Part shown: positions 20,701 through 33,475 of the stretch, piece after piece
How the letters are laid out: every line of letters begins with the position of its first letter
Numbering within the stretch: position 1 is the first letter of the stretch
DNA from: Conus ventricosus
Lineage: Eukaryota; Mollusca; Gastropoda; Neogastropoda; Conidae
Assembly: GCA_018398815.1 (NCBI GenBank)
Contig: CM031612.1
Span: 3,943,508 to 4,007,507, forward strand
Length of the DNA: 64,000 nt
Direction of reading: 5' to 3'
Position numbers and translations under genes: made by a program
The notes under the pieces: generated by a model
Seen by the model: only the letters and a program-made list of their open reading frames with translations
Database searches by the model: none
What the model was told of the DNA's origin: nothing

Positions 20701-23700
20701 GGGGGTATTGGGCAGAGGGGGCGCGATGAAGGGGGTGACAAGGTGGGTGTTTTTGGGAAAGAGGGGGGGGGGATGAAAAGGGGGACATTTGGGGGGTGTA
20801 TTGGGGGCAGGGGGGGGCGCAGATGAGGCTGTGACCTGAAGGGGGTTTTGGGAAAGGGGGGCGCGGGGAAGGGGGGACATGGGGGGGTGTATTGGGAAAA
20901 GAGGGGGGCGCGGGTGAAGGGCGACCTTTGGGGGGTTGTATTGGGGAAAGAGGGGGCGGGATGAAAAGGGGGGGACATGGTGGGTGTATTGGGGGCAGAG
21001 GGGAAAGGGATGAAAAGGGGAATGGTGGGTGTATTGGGGGCAGAGGGGGGGCGGGATGAAGGGCAACATGGTGGGTGTATTGGGACAGAAGGGGAAAAGC
21101 AGATTTAAAAGGGGGGTGAATGGTGGGTGTATTGGGGGCAGAGGGGAAAGCGGATGAAGGCTGTTTTTTTGATGGGTGTATTGGGACAGAGGGGGGGAAA
21201 AGGGAAAGGGGGTGACCCTTTGGGGGGTTTTATTGGGGCAGAGGGAACGGGATGAAGGCCTGACAAGGTGGGTGTATTTGGGGCCGAGCGGGGGCGTGTT
21301 TTAAGGGGGTGACAAGGTGGGTTTTTATTGGGGGGCCGAGGGAACCCCGGAAAGGAAAAGGGGGTGACAAGGTTTTTCGCCCCTTGAGTGAGAAAAGGGG
21401 GGCGGGGTGAAGGGCGTGACAAGGTAGGTGTATTGCGGCCGAAGGGGCGCTGATTTAAAAGGGGGTTTACAAGGTAGGTGTATTGAGTGGAAGGGGGCGG
21501 ATTTAAGGGGGTGACAAGGTGGGTGTTTGGGGGAGAGGGAAATGCGGAATGAAGGGCGTGACATGGGGGGGGGTTTATTGGGGCAGGGGAAAGGGTTTAA
21601 GGCCGTGACAAAGGGGGGGGATTTTTGGGACAGAGCGAGCGTGGATGAAGGGCGTGGGCAAGGTGGGTGTTTGGGGGCAGAGGGAAACGCGGAAAGAAGG
21701 CCGTGGGCAAGGGGGGGTTTTTGGGGCAGAGCGAGCGTGGATGAAGGGCGTGACAAAGTGGGTGTATTGGGACAGAAAGGGGGGCGGTTGAAGGGGTTTA
21801 CAAAGGGGGGTGATTGGGACAGAAGGGGCGCGGGTGAAGGGCCGGGGAAAAAGGTGGGTGTATTGGGACGAGGGAACGCGGGGGAAAAGGGGTGAAGGTG
21901 GGGGTATTGGGGCAGAGAGAACGCGGTTTAAGGGCGTGGGCAAGGTGGGTGTTTTTGGGACAGGGGGAAAAGCGGTTTAAGGGGGCCCTGAAAAAGGTGG
22001 GGGGTATTGGGGCAGAGCGAGCGTGGTTTAAGGGCCCTGACAAGGTGGGTGTATTTGGGGGAGAAGGGGACCGGAGGGTGAAGGGGGCGTGACAAGGTGG
22101 GGGTTTTTTGGGGGGAAATGGCGCGGGTGAAGGGCGTGAGAAGGTGGGGTATTGGGGGGGGAAGGGGCGCGGGTGAATGGGCCCTGACAAGGTGGGTGTA
22201 TTGAGTGAGAAGGGGCGCGGATGAAAGGGGGTGAAAAGGTGGGTGTATTTTTTGGGGAGAAGGGGCGCGGATGAAGGGCGGTTTACAAGGGGGGGTTTTA
22301 TTTAGTGAGAAGGGGGGGATGGGGGGGGGGGGGGGGGGGCCAAAAAAATGGGTGTATTTGGGGAGGCGAGCGCAGATGAAGGGCGTGACAAGGTGGGTGT
22401 TTTGGGGGGAGGGGGGGGGGGAGGATGAAGGGCGTGAAAGATGGGTTTTTTGGGGCGAGGGAAACGCGGTGAAACCTGTTTACATTTGGGGGGTGTATTG
22501 GGGAGGGGGGGGCGCGGATGAAGGGCGTGCCATGGGAGGTGTATTTGGGGGGAGCGAGCGCGGATGAAAAGGGGTGACTGGTGTGTTTTTTGGGGCCCGA
22601 GCGAAGCGGTTTAAGGCGTGGAAAATGGTGGGTGTATTGGGGGCAGAGGGGGGGCAGTTTAAGAGGCGACTTTGGGGGGTGTATTGGGGGAAAAAGGGGG
22701 GGCAGATGAAGGCTGGACATGATGGGGGTATTGGAAAAAGAGGGGGGGCGGTTTAAGGGCGACATGTTTGGGTTTTTTTGGGACAGGGGGGGCGGAATGA
22801 AGGGGGGCATGGTTGGGTTTTTATTGGGACAGAGGGGGGCAGATGAAGGTGTACATGATGGGTGTATTGGGACAGGGGGGGGCGCGGAAAGAAGGGGTTT
22901 TGACATGTGGGTTTATTGGGGGCAGACGGGAGCGCGGAAAGAAGGGGGACATGGTTTGGGTGGGGTTTTTTTCGAGGGGGCGAAAATGAAGGGGTGACAT
23001 TGGGGGGTGTATTGGGCAGAGGGAAAAGCGGATGAAGGCTGTGCATGATGGGTTTTATTGGGACAGAGGGGGCGGGATGAAGGGGGTGAAAAGGGGGGTG
23101 TATTGGGACAGAGGGGGGGGCGGATGAAAGGGGGACATGGTGGGTGTATTGGGCAGGGGGGGGCGCAGGTGAAGGCTGTGACATGATGGGTGTATTGGGA
23201 CAGTGGGGGCTCGGATGGAAGGGCGCCCTGGTGGGGTGTTTCTGGGCAGAGGGGGCCCCGGGAAAGAAGGGCGGGCATGGGGGGGGTATTTGGGGAATAG
23301 GGGGCGCCGGATGAAGTTTCGAATGGTGGGTTATTGGGAAGAGGGAACGCGGATGAAGGGGACATGGTGGGTTTATTGGGAAGAGGGGGGCGCGGTGAAG
23401 GGCGCATGGTGGGGGTATTAGGACAGGGGGGGCGATTTAAGGCTGTGAAAATGGGTGGGGTAAATTGGGAATTTGGGGGGGGCGCGGAGAAGGGGACAGG
23501 TGGGTTTTATTTGGGGCAGGGGGGCGCGGATGAAGGGCGACATGGTGGGGGTATTGGGGGCAGAGGGAACGCAGAAAAAAGGGCGTTGAAAATGGTAGGG
23601 GTATTGGGAAAAGGGGAACGGGGTGAAGGCTGTTTACATGATGGGGTGTTTGGGGCACGGGGGCGCGATTGAAAAGGGGTGAAAGGTGGGTGTATTGGGG

Positions 23701-26700
23701 GCAGAGGGGGGCGGGAAGGGGCGAAAAGGTGGGGGTATTGGGGGGCAGAGGGGGGCAAAATTTAAGGCTGTGACATGATGGGGTTTTGGGACGAGGGGGT
23801 CGGGAAAAGAAAGGGGGGACATGGTGGGGTACTGGGCGAGGGGGCGGGATTTTAAGGGGGGGCAGGTGGGTGTATTGGGACATAGGGGGGGGCGGAAAGA
23901 AGTGCGACATGGTGGGTGTATTGGGCAGGGGAACGTGCCCAAAGGGGGGTTTTATTTGGGGGGGAAAAGGGGGCGGTTTTAAGGGCGTGACAAAGGGGGT
24001 GTATTTGCGGCGGGGAAAAAGGGGGGGTGAGGGGGGTGAAAAAGGTTTGGGGGTATTGGGGCGGGGGAAAGGGGGCGGTTTGGGGGGAAAGGGGGTGAAA
24101 GGTGGGTTTTATTGAGTGAGAAGGGGGCGGATGAAGGGGTGATAAAGGGGGGTGTATTGAGGGAAGGGGGCCCCGGGGTGAAAGGGGTGACAGGTGGGTG
24201 TATTGATGGAGAAGGGGCGCGGATGAAGGGGGGTGAACCCAAAGGGGGGTGTATTGGGGAGGGGGGGGGGGGGAGGATGAAGGTCGTGACATGTTTGGGT
24301 GTTTTTTGGGGCAGAGGGGGGCGCGGATTTAAGCCCGTGACATGGTGGGTGTATTGGGGCCCGGGGGAACGGGATGAAGGGGGGACATGGTGGTTTTTGG
24401 GGCAGAGCAAAGCGGATGAAGGGCGTGACATGGTGGGTGGAAATTTGGGGGAGACGCGGCGCGGTAAGGGCTTGACATGGTGGGGTGTAAATTGGGACAG
24501 AGGGGGGCGCAGATGAAAAGGGCGCTTTGGGGGGGGTATTGGACAGAGGGGGGCGCAGATGAAGGGGGTGACATGATGAGTGTATTGGGGGCAGAGGGGG
24601 GGGCGGTTTAAGGGGGGACTTTGGGGGGGGTTATTGGGACAGGGGGGGTGCGGATGAAGGGGGAATGGTGGGGGTATTGGGCAGAGGGGGCGCAAATTGG
24701 AAAGGGGTGACATGGGTGGGCGTATTGGACAGAGGGGGGGCCCCCTGAAGGGGTTTTGACAAAGGGGTGTATTGGGGGCAGACGGGGCGGGATGGGGCGA
24801 CCCTGGTGGGGGTATTGGGACAGGGGGGGTGCGTTTAAAAGGGGTTTACAAAGGTTGGGGGTTTTGGACAAAAGGGAACGCGGAAAGAAAGGGTTGACAT
24901 GATTGGGGGGTATTGGGGGCAGAGGGGGCGCCGAGAAAGGGGGTTTACCCCCTGGGTTGGGGGGGGGGGTTTTGGGACAGAGGGGGGGGCGGATTAAGGG
25001 GGGACATGGGTGGGTGTATTGGGACAGGGGGGCGCAGTTTAAGGCTGGACATGATGGGGGTATTGGGCAGAGGGGGCGCGGTTTTGGGGGGAATGGTGGG
25101 GGTTTTTGGGGAAAAGGGGGGGGCGCGGAATTTAAGGGGAAAATGGTGGGTGTATTGGGACAGGGGGGCGCGGGGTAAAAGGGCGACTTTGGGGGGTGTT
25201 TTGGGACAGAGGGAAAGCGGATTTAAATGGCATGGTGGGGGTTTGGGACAGAGGGAGGGCGGATGAAGGGCGACATGGTGGGGGTATTGGGACAGACAGG
25301 GGGGGGCGATGAAGGCCCCGTGACAGGGTGGGGGTTTTGGGCCCGAGGGGGGGCGCGGATTTAAAAGGGGGACATTTGGGGGGTGTATTGGGACAGGGGC
25401 GGGGCGGTTTAAAAGGGGGAAAATGGTGGGGTTTTGGGGACAGAGGAAAAGCAGATGAAAGGGTGACATGGTGTTGTATTGGGAAAAGAGGGGGAAAGCG
25501 GATGAAAGGGTGTGACATGATGGGTGTATTGGGACCAAGGGGGGGCGCAGATGAAGGGCTGACATGGTGGGTTTTTTTGGGCAGAGGGAAGCGGAAGAAG
25601 GCCCTGACCAAAAGGGGGGGGTATTGGGAACCCGGCGAGCGTGGTGAAGGGCGTGACAAGGTGGGTGTATTGGGAGAGGGAACGCGGATGAAGGGGTGGC
25701 AAGGTGGGGCAAATTTAGTGAGGGGGGGGCGCGGTTTTAAAAGGGGTGGGCAGGGAGGGTTTTTGCGGCCCGAAGGGGGTGTTAAAGGGTGACAAGGGGG
25801 GTTTTTATTGAGTGAGAAAGGGGGGGCGGATGAAGGGGGGGACAAAGGTGGGGGTATTGGGGGAGAGGGGAGCGGGAAAGGGAAGGGGGGTGACATGGCG
25901 GGTGTATTGGGACAGAGGGGAACCCCGGATGAAGGGCGTGAAAGGTGGGTGGATTTGGACAGAGCGAAACGTGGATGAAGGGGCGTGAAAGGTGGGTGTT
26001 TTTTTGGGACAGAGGGAACGCGGAGAAGGCCGTGACAAGGTTGGGGGGTATTGGGGCAGAACGAGCGTGGATAAGGGCGTGAAAAATATTGGGTGTTTTT
26101 GGGGGCAGAAGGGGCGGGAAAGAAGGGGCCGTGAAATGGTGGGGTATTGGGAAAAGAAAGGGGGCGCGGTTGTAAGGGGCCCTGACAAGGTGGGTGTTTT
26201 TGGGGGCAGAGGGGCGCGGAGGAAGGGGTGCCAAAATGGGGGGTATTTTTTCAGAGGGAACGCGGATGAAAGGGCCCTTTCAAAGGTGGGTGTATTTGGG
26301 GAAAAAAGGAAAAAGGGTTTAAGGGGGGTGACAAGGTGGGGGTATTTGGGGGAGAGGAGGTGGATGAAAGGGGGGACAAGGTGGGGTATTTGGGGGAGGG
26401 GGGCGGATGGAGGGGCGTGACAAGGTGGGTGTTTTTTTGGGCCCGGGAAAGGGGGGCGGAAAGAAGGGGGGACAAGGTGGGGGTATTTAGTGGAAGGGGG
26501 GGGCGGATGAAGGGGGTGACAAAAGGGGGGTGTTTTTGGGGAGAAGGGGCGCGGGAGGGAAAGGGGGTGACCCAAAGGTTTGGGGGTTTGAGTGAGAAGG
26601 GGCGGGATGAAGGGCGTGGACAAGGTGGGTGGATTTGGGAGGCGCGAGGGGAGTGAAGGGTGACAAGGTGGGTGTTTTTTGGGGGCAGGGGGGGGGGGGG

Positions 26701-29400
26701 GGATAAAGGGCGTGAAATGAAAGGGGTTTGGGAAGAGGGATCGCGGAAAGAAACCTGTGACATGGGGGGTGTTTTTGGGGGGGGGGACGCGGATGTGGGG
26801 GTGCAGGTAGGGGTATTTGGGGGCCCGAGCTGGGGCGGTGAAGGGCGTGAATGGTGGGTTTTATTGGGGCAGAGCGGGGGGGCGGATGGGAAAGGGGGTG
26901 ACATGGTGGGTTTTTTGGGGACGAGGGGGGGGAGATGAAGAGCACGAATGGTGGGTGTATTGGGACAGAGGGGGCGCGTTTAAGGCTGTGAATGTTGGGG
27001 GTATTTTGGGAAAGGGGGGCCCCGGATGAAAAAAAAGGGGGCATGTTGGTGTTTTTGGGACAGAGGGGGGGCGGTTTAAGGGCGACATGGTGGGTGGATT
27101 GGGACAGAGGGGGCGCGTTTTAAGGCTTTTGGAAAATGATGGGGGGTTTTTTTGGGAAAAGGGGGGCGGAAAGAAGGGTGGGACTTTATGGGTGTATTGG
27201 GACAGACGAGCGGGGGGGATGAAAGGGGGACATGGGGGGGTGTATTTGGGGAAAAGGGGGGGAGAGAAGGGGGGTGACATGGTGGGTGGTATTGGGGGCA
27301 GAGGGAAAAGCGGATGAAAGGGTGTGACATGATTGGTTTTAATTGGGAAAGAGGGGGCGCGGGGGAAGGGCGGGCAAAGGGGGGGTGTATTTGGGGGAAA
27401 AGGGGGGGGCGGATGAAGGGCGACATGGTGGGTGTATTGGGACAGAGGGGGGGGCCCGTGAAGGGCTGTGACATGAGGGGGTATTGGGGGCAGAGGGGGG
27501 GTCGGATGAAGGGGAAAGGTGGGGGGTATTGGGGGGAGGGGGGCGCGGATGAAGGGCGACATGGTGGGTGTATTTTGGGCATAGGGGGCGCGGGGTTGAA
27601 GTGGGACATGGTGGGGTATTGGGACAGAGGGAAGCGGATGAAAGGGGGGACCCTTTGGGGGGTGTATTGGGGCGAGGGCCGCGGGGTGAAGGGCGGGGCA
27701 TGGTGGGTGTATTAGGGACAGAGGGGGGGTTGAAACTGTGACATTGGGTGGGTGTATTGGGACAGAGGGGGCGGGATGAAAGGGGGACATGGTGGGTTTT
27801 ATTGGGACAGAGGGGGGCGGGATGAAGGGCGACATGGTGGTTGTTTTGGGACAGAGGGAAAGCAGATAAAGGGGGTGGGCATGGTAGGTGTTTTTGGGGC
27901 AGAGGGAAGCGGATGAAGGCTGTGACATGAAGGGTGTTTTGGGATGGGGGGGGCGCAAGATGAAAAAAAGGGGTGGGAAAAGGTGGGTGTATTGGGAAGA
28001 GGGAACAAAAAGGGTGAAGGGGTGTGGGCATGATGGGTGTATTGGGAAAAAGAGGGGGGGGGGAAAGAAGGGCGACATGGTGGGTGTTTTGGGGGAAAAG
28101 GGAAAGCGGATGAAGGCTTGACTTTATGGGGTATTGGGCAGAAGGGGGGCGCCCATGAAAGGGCGAATGGTGGGTGTTTTTTGGGAAAGAGGGGGGAAAA
28201 TTTAAGGGTGTGAATGATGGGTTTTTTGGGACGGGGGGGGCGCGGGTGGAAAAAGGGGGACATTGGGGGGGGGTATTGGGAAAAGGGAACGCGGATGAAG
28301 GGCGAATGGTGGGGGGTTTTTGGGACAGAGGATTGGGAAAGAAGGGCGACTTTGGGGGGGGTATTGGGGGCGAGGGGGCGCGGAAAAAGAAGGGCGACAT
28401 GGTGGGGGGTATTGGGACAGAGGGGGCGCGGTGAAGGGCGACTGGGGGGTGTATTGGGACAGAAGGGGAAGCGGTGAAGGGCGGGAAAGATGGGTGTAAA
28501 TTGGGGTGAGGGGGGGCGCAGATGGGAAAGGGTGTGACATTTTTGGGTGTATTGGGGGCAGGGGGGAGGGGGGTGAAAAGGCCGGGCTTTGGGGGGTGTA
28601 TTGGGAAGAGGGGGGCGGAAAATGAAGGGTTTTGCATGATGGGTGTATTGGGGGCAGGGGGAAACCGGGGGAAGGGCGACGGTGGGGGTTTCGGGAAAAG
28701 AGGGGGGGGCCAGATGAAGGGGGGGGTGAACCCGGTGGGTTTTTATTGGGGCCCTGGGGGGGGGGGGGGAGGATGAAGGGTGACTTGGGGGGGGTATTGG
28801 GGGCCGGGCCCACGGGATGAAGGGGTGCATGGTGGGTGTATTGGGGACGTGCGGGGGGGGTTTAAGGGCGTGCATGGTGGGTGTATTGGGGGCGAGCGAA
28901 AAGCGGTTGAAGGGCGTGAAATTTGGGGGGGTGTATTGGGACAAAGCGGGAAAGCGGATGAAGGGCGTGCATGGGGGTGTATTGGGGGGAGAGCGAGCGC
29001 GGGAATTGGGGAAAGGGGTGACAGGGGGTTATTTGGGGGCAGAGCGAGGCGGTGAAGGGCGGTTTCCCTGGTTGGGTGTATTGGGGGGAGGGCCCGGGGG
29101 GAAAGATGGGGTGACATGGTGGGTGAAATTGGGGCAGAGGGGAAGGGCGCGGATTGAAGGGGTGACATGGTGGGTGTATTGGGGGCAGAGGGGGGGGGGG
29201 GGGATGAAAGGGGGTGGGCATGGTGGGTTTTATTGGGGCGAGGCTGGGGCGCGGATGAAGGGGTGACATGCTGGTGTATTGGGGGGGCGAGACCCCGGGG
29301 AAGAAGGGCGTGAATGTGGGCTTATCGGGGCGGGGGGGGGGGTATGAATTTCAGGGCGGGTGCGAAAAAGGTTGGGGTAGTGGGGCAGAGGGGGTTGGGC
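17733..29400. repeat. G-rich minisatellite array, about 47-bp units, roughly 250 copies
   Basis: Imperfect head-to-tail units built from GATGAAGGGCGTGACAAGG, TGGGTGTATTGGGACAGAGG and GAACGCG. Two main unit types alternate in blocks: GTGACAAGGTGGG predominates at about 17.7-20.1, 21.2-22.5 and 25.6-26.7 kb, and CGACATGGTGGG or TGACATGATGGG in between and after. A third position varies (GGGACAGAGCGAGCGTGG, GAGTGAGAAGGGGCGCGG or GGACAGAGGGGGCGCGG). All long Pro/Ser/His-rich minus-strand frames and Gly/Arg-rich plus-strand frames are read-through of this array. Base quality is poor (homopolymer smearing), so exact unit length and copy number are uncertain. Confidence 0.9.
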
Positions 29401-29985
29401 GCCCCTTTTTGTAAGTACAAGAACCCATCAAATCGTCATTTTTGGGACGTAGGGAAAGTTTAAATGGGTTTTTCCCAAAAAGCTTTCGTAACTTTTGAAA
29501 AATGCCTTATTTTCACTTTTTGTTGTGCCCTTTCCCAGACTGTATATTTTTTATAAAATTTTTTCTTAAAATGCCCCTATGCTCTTTGTCTAATATCCAA
29601 AACAGGAGCGATGTAGGGAAAATTTTTGATTTTTTTGCTTTGAGCGAGTGTGGTATGTGTGTTGTGTGTGTGTGTGGGGGGGGGGGGGGGGGGGGTGTCA
29701 AATTTTTTAAAAATTTGCGTGTTTTTGTCGATGGGTCAGAGATGGGAAAGGCAAAATAGCAAAGAAGTTGTAAAAGCGGTTGAGAGAGGAGAGAGGAGAG
29801 AAGAGAGAGGAGAGAGGGGGAGAGGGAATGAGAGAGAAGGGGAGAGAGGAAAAGAGAGAGAGGGAGAGGGAAAGAGAGAAAACAGGGCGTCTGACGCAGA
29901 GGGGTCAGACAAAAGACAGACAAAGACGAAAAAACAGACAGACAGAGGGGCTAACTGAATAAGTTAAGATATCAAGAATGGCAGG
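29401..29985. other. Spacer with low-complexity tracts
   Basis: Non-repetitive sequence to about 29640, then a TG run followed by poly-G (about 29655-29697), then a GA-rich purine tract (about 29779-29882) and a short AGACA/GACA run. No gene is seen. Homopolymer smearing continues through this region. Confidence 0.6.
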
Positions 29986-30165
29986 GGGACCGAAATGAAA
30001 GGGGAACCCCGCGGGCAGGAAACCCAAACAGGATAAACCCAGTGGCATCACCCTTTTGAAACCCCACAGGAAAAAATCAATCAGGATTTAAACCCAGTGG
30101 CAAACACCTTGGCTGACCCCCACAAAGGGAAACCCAAACAGGATAAACCCAGTGGCTAACCTTGG
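29986..30165 (+). repeat. Tandem repeat flanking the Ty3 element (left part)
   Basis: Three to four smeared units of the type CAGGAAACAATCAGGATAAACC, TAGTGGCAACACC and TTGGCTGAC. The same array in clean form is at 36446-36665, on the other side of the Ty3 element, so the element landed inside a pre-existing array. Confidence 0.8.
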
Positions 30166-30170
30166 CTGAC
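30166..30170. repeat. Target-site duplication CTGAC (left)
   Basis: CTGAC immediately precedes the TG of the left LTR and recurs at 36441-36445 directly after the right LTR. Five base pairs is typical for Ty3/Gypsy integration. A caution is that the array unit itself ends in CTGAC. Confidence 0.7.
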
Positions 30171-31836
30171 TGCAACCCCGGGTGATGTTGATGGGAGGAA
30201 GGACTAGGCACAGCCAAACAAAATCACGCTTGCTTTCCCAAATTATTATATATATGCATTGTTTACATAAAAACCCCTAGTAAAGTCTTTAAAATTTTTC
30301 TTTAAAATGATCATAGAAAGAACCCTCAATGATTTGGGAAAAAAACAAAAATTAAAAAAATTCTCTCTTTCCTGAACTTCACAAAATTTTTTTTATCTAA
30401 AACTCATTAACTAACCGGGATAAATTTTTTTTTTACTTTACCCCCGGCCCGGTTTATCTTAACTATTCACGGAAAAAACGGGCTTTTTTTTTTTCCTTTT
30501 TTTTTTTTTTCATGTCACTTTCACAACACGGGCACAATGCTGGCGGGGGGGAAAGGGTGGCCCCCGGGGTTGGGGCAGGTTGGGGTGCCGATGGGAAAAT
30601 GGGCGGCCAAAATATGAGGGGCGAACCCCGGTTCAGATGGAACAGTGACTATCAACATCGATCTGTTCTCCTTTTTTTTCTTCCTGCTTAACCAAATTTC
30701 ACTCTCTCTCTCTCTCTCCTAGGGTTTCCCATCAAAAAGGACATTTTGGGTTTTCTTTTCTTTTTTTTTTTTTTTCTTTCTTTTCCCCTTCATTAGTTTG
30801 AAAATCTCTCTTCCACAACTCCCCCTTTGTCCCTTTCCCCTGCCCGACTATCTCATGCTAATTTTCTCAACTTGGTTTCCCCTTCTTTCCCCCCATTCTT
30901 GGGTTTCTCTCGCAGAGCTTACACAGAGCCTCTTCCCCTGTCTCTTCGGTTTGTTCTGTGAGACTATCTGGGGGTTTTCTAATGCTTTAAATTCAATCCT
31001 CTAAACTCTCTGCCTTTCTCCCGCAGGGGACTACAACCCCCGAAACCTTTTCTCTCTCTCTCTGTCTCTTTTGTTCGTTTTTTTTTTTTTTCCTCCCCTC
31101 TTATTTTCTTGCCTTTTTTTCTGGCAGAGGGCTTTCACCCGAACCTCCTCATCTCTCTCCCCTGTTCGGGCTTTTCCCCCTCCTCTCTTCATTCTTGCCT
31201 TTTCTCTCGTGCAGGACTTACACCAGAACCCCCCATTTTTTCTTCCCTGTTGTTCTCATCTCCCCGCCTTCTGTAGGCGAAAAGGGCCTTTTTCCCCCAA
31301 CTTTTTCCTCTCCCCCTCTGTCTGTTTGTTTTTTTTTTCCGGGTTTCCCCCCCCTCTCCACTCACGAATTCCTTTATGCCCCAAATCCGTTTTCCAAAGG
31401 GGGTACCCTTTGGGCAGTATTTTTACCCCCTGATACCCGAAAAATTATCTCCCCTAATTCCATTGGATATTAAAAACATGACAGTCACGCTACACGCCTT
31501 ACTCTCTGTGGTGGTCAATTGGTCATTTAATTGATTAGCTAGATTTCACCCACCACGCACTACCTTCCCCCTTTCCTACTTAACTGGACCGTGTGGCTTA
31601 CGTTGTGGGCACTGGTCATTTGTAAATTGGCTAGATGAGTCTGGGGTAGGGCTTGAGACGTCTGACCGACTATCGAGACCTGTCGGTCCAGCCACTCAGA
31701 CTGTCTGCTGTCCTCGCTGTGCTAATTGGCTGGATGCGACGCTTGAAGGCGTCGGGATGTCTGAGTCGGGCTTAAGCCGATTCGAAACGGCTGGCAACTA
31801 AACCACGACTTTGCTTGTGTTTTTTTGACCGTGACA
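30171..31836 (-). repeat. LTR of Ty3 element (3' LTR, poor sequence quality)
   Basis: Aligns end to end with 34799-36440. Most differences on its left two thirds are short words turned into homopolymers (for example CGTGGGTCAAGC in the partner appears as CGGGGGGGAAAG here), while beyond about 31450 the two LTRs are nearly identical. This pattern suggests consensus error, not mutation. It contains CT-rich tracts with repeated CTCTCGTGCAGAGACTTACAC-like words in the partner. Confidence 0.85.
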
Positions 31837-31850
31837 ATTTCCCCTTGCAA
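31837..31850 (-). other. Polypurine tract of Ty3 element
   Basis: On the minus strand AAGGGGAAAT directly precedes the TGTCACGGTC start of the 3' LTR. This is the expected place and composition for the primer of plus-strand DNA synthesis. Confidence 0.7.
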
Positions 31851-32400
31851 AAGACTATGCATCGCATTGTCTCAAAAAACGGTACAAAAAAAAGACAACA
31901 ACCGAATTTGCTGACACACAGCTACACGTGCAAAGTTTGAAAATACTTTACAACAAACGGTTTATAAATTATAGGATATATCATTAGTGTATACCGCCCC
32001 AATGAGTTATCATTGATGTGCGCTCTTGCGTTATTTCGACTCATTTTATAACGACTCTGTGCGCACTTATGCAATTCCCCTACTGCGGATTTGCCATCTC
32101 TCCTTTTCACAATTCTTATGAAAAGCACAATTAATATGATCACGATCCATGACACTTCACTGAGGAATCTCCATCCTCACTTATTGCAAATAATGCATCA
32201 CTACACAAGCGACTGTATGCTCCAAGAATAACTACATTCACATGAACAAGTCTCACAAAGAAAACATGAACAAGTCTCACACAAAAAAAATATGAACCAT
32301 AGCCAACTGGGAATGAACCCATATCCAATCAACATAACTGTAGTCAACACATTTATCAACAAAGCACCCCGGATATGACTGATTTCCCTCTGAGTTGCAG
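31851..32400. other. Ty3 element 3' non-coding region
   Basis: About 550 bp of AT-rich sequence lie between the end of RNase H and the polypurine tract. No gene is seen. There is a direct repeat of CATGAACAAGTCTCACA-like words at about 32240-32285. Confidence 0.6.
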
Positions 32401-33060
32401 CTTGCTAGACTACAGGGCTTAAATAGTCAGCTCCGACATTCTGTCGACCTGGAATGTACTGCACTCGATACCTGTAGGGCTGCAGTGCCATTGCCCAACG
32501 CAGACCCTGCTGTTTTTCAGCTGTGCCTCCTGCAGGAATTGAGTGGTTGGTGATCTGTCTCTATCACGAACTCTTTCCCATACAAGTATTTGTGGAACTT
32601 CTGCACGGCCCACACGACGGCTAAACACTCCTTCTCTTCAGTTGCGTACCCTTCTTCACACTTTGTCAACTTCCTGCTCGCATACCTCACAGGAAACTCG
32701 ACCTCTTCATGCCCCTGCAACAATACTGCACCTATCCCACCGCCTGATGCATCTGTCCGCAACAAAAATGGTTTGGACATATCTGGTAGCTTCAAGATGG
32801 GACGGGAACCTAGTCTTTCTAACACGTCTGCAGTGCTTGCTCTGCAGCATCTGACCACTCGACCACCGCCGGTTTCCCTGCCTTGGACCAAATCACTGAG
32901 AGGACTCGTGATTGCTGCGAAATTTGGAACAAACTCCCAAAAGAACCCAATAAAACCTAGCAGACTCTGACTTCTGTTTTGGTCTTTGGTCTCTCTGAGT
33001 TCATCATCTTCTCCCCCTTCCCCCTTTCTGGTGCTTGTGTCGCCTCCGACAACAAACCTA
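32400..33060 (-). pseudogene. Ty3 RT thumb and RNase H domain
   Basis: Minus strand. An RT carboxyl piece at about 32890-32990 contains LLGFIGFFWEFVPNF. RNase H follows, with LLRTDASGGGIGAVLLQ (first catalytic Asp), EEGYATEEKECLAVVWA (Glu) and VIETDHQPLN (Asp), then after a frameshift FLQEAQLKNSRV and a decayed end of the GRQN...AD type near 32420-32450. The acidic residues of RNase H are kept. At least two frameshifts are present. The RT palm with its YxDD box is missing: the piece begins directly after a deletion joining it to the start of the RT region at about 33080. Function in an intact element: copying RNA into DNA and removing the RNA strand. Confidence 0.85.
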
Positions 33061-33069
33061 GGAACTCCT

Positions 33070-33475
33070 ACTGTCTAGCCCTTCATACAGTGACACATCC
33101 CTGTATGACTCTTCTGGAAACTTAGGCAACAAAATCTCCCCTTCTTCTGCTGGGTCTCTTTCACTCATCAATGATTGCTGCTGCGCCTATGTGCTGAGTT
33201 TACGCTGAATATATTTGCGGAGGAAAATTCGCATGGAAAAGTTTTGGTTTCCCATTCACATCAATTCGGTAATCCCGACCGACCTTTTCAGTGATGGTGA
33301 ATGGTCCTTTCCAATGCATCAGCAGCTTGTTGTGACCCGTGGGAAGCAGTACCAGGACTTGATCTCCCGCCTTGAGGGATTGCTTCCTTACCTTCCTGTC
33401 ATATTGCTTCTTTTGAACGACCCTAGCCTTCTGCAAACTTTCCTTTGCAACCTTACACGTCTCATACCTGTGCCC
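33070..33475 (-). pseudogene. Ty3 integrase carboxyl end and RT amino-terminal linker
   Basis: Minus strand. QKARVVQKKQYDRKVRKQ (about 33380-33436), then DQVLVLLPTG, LMHWKGPFTITEKVG and LFHANF are the standard carboxyl domain of Ty3/Gypsy integrases (GPF/Y module). The frame ends at 33200. Just downstream, in another frame, comes EGEILLPKFPEESYRDVSL (about 33100-33160), the type of sequence that opens an RT polyprotein segment. That order, integrase first and RT second, is the Gmr1-type arrangement. The catalytic core and zinc finger of integrase are deleted; the junction with gag lies near 33470-33500. Confidence 0.8.

Noticed and set aside
17606..29269. Very long Pro/Ser/His-rich minus-strand frames (up to 430 residues) and Gly/Arg-rich plus-strand frames
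   Set aside because: They are periodic read-through of the G-rich minisatellite in all frames, with no start context, no domain and poor base quality.
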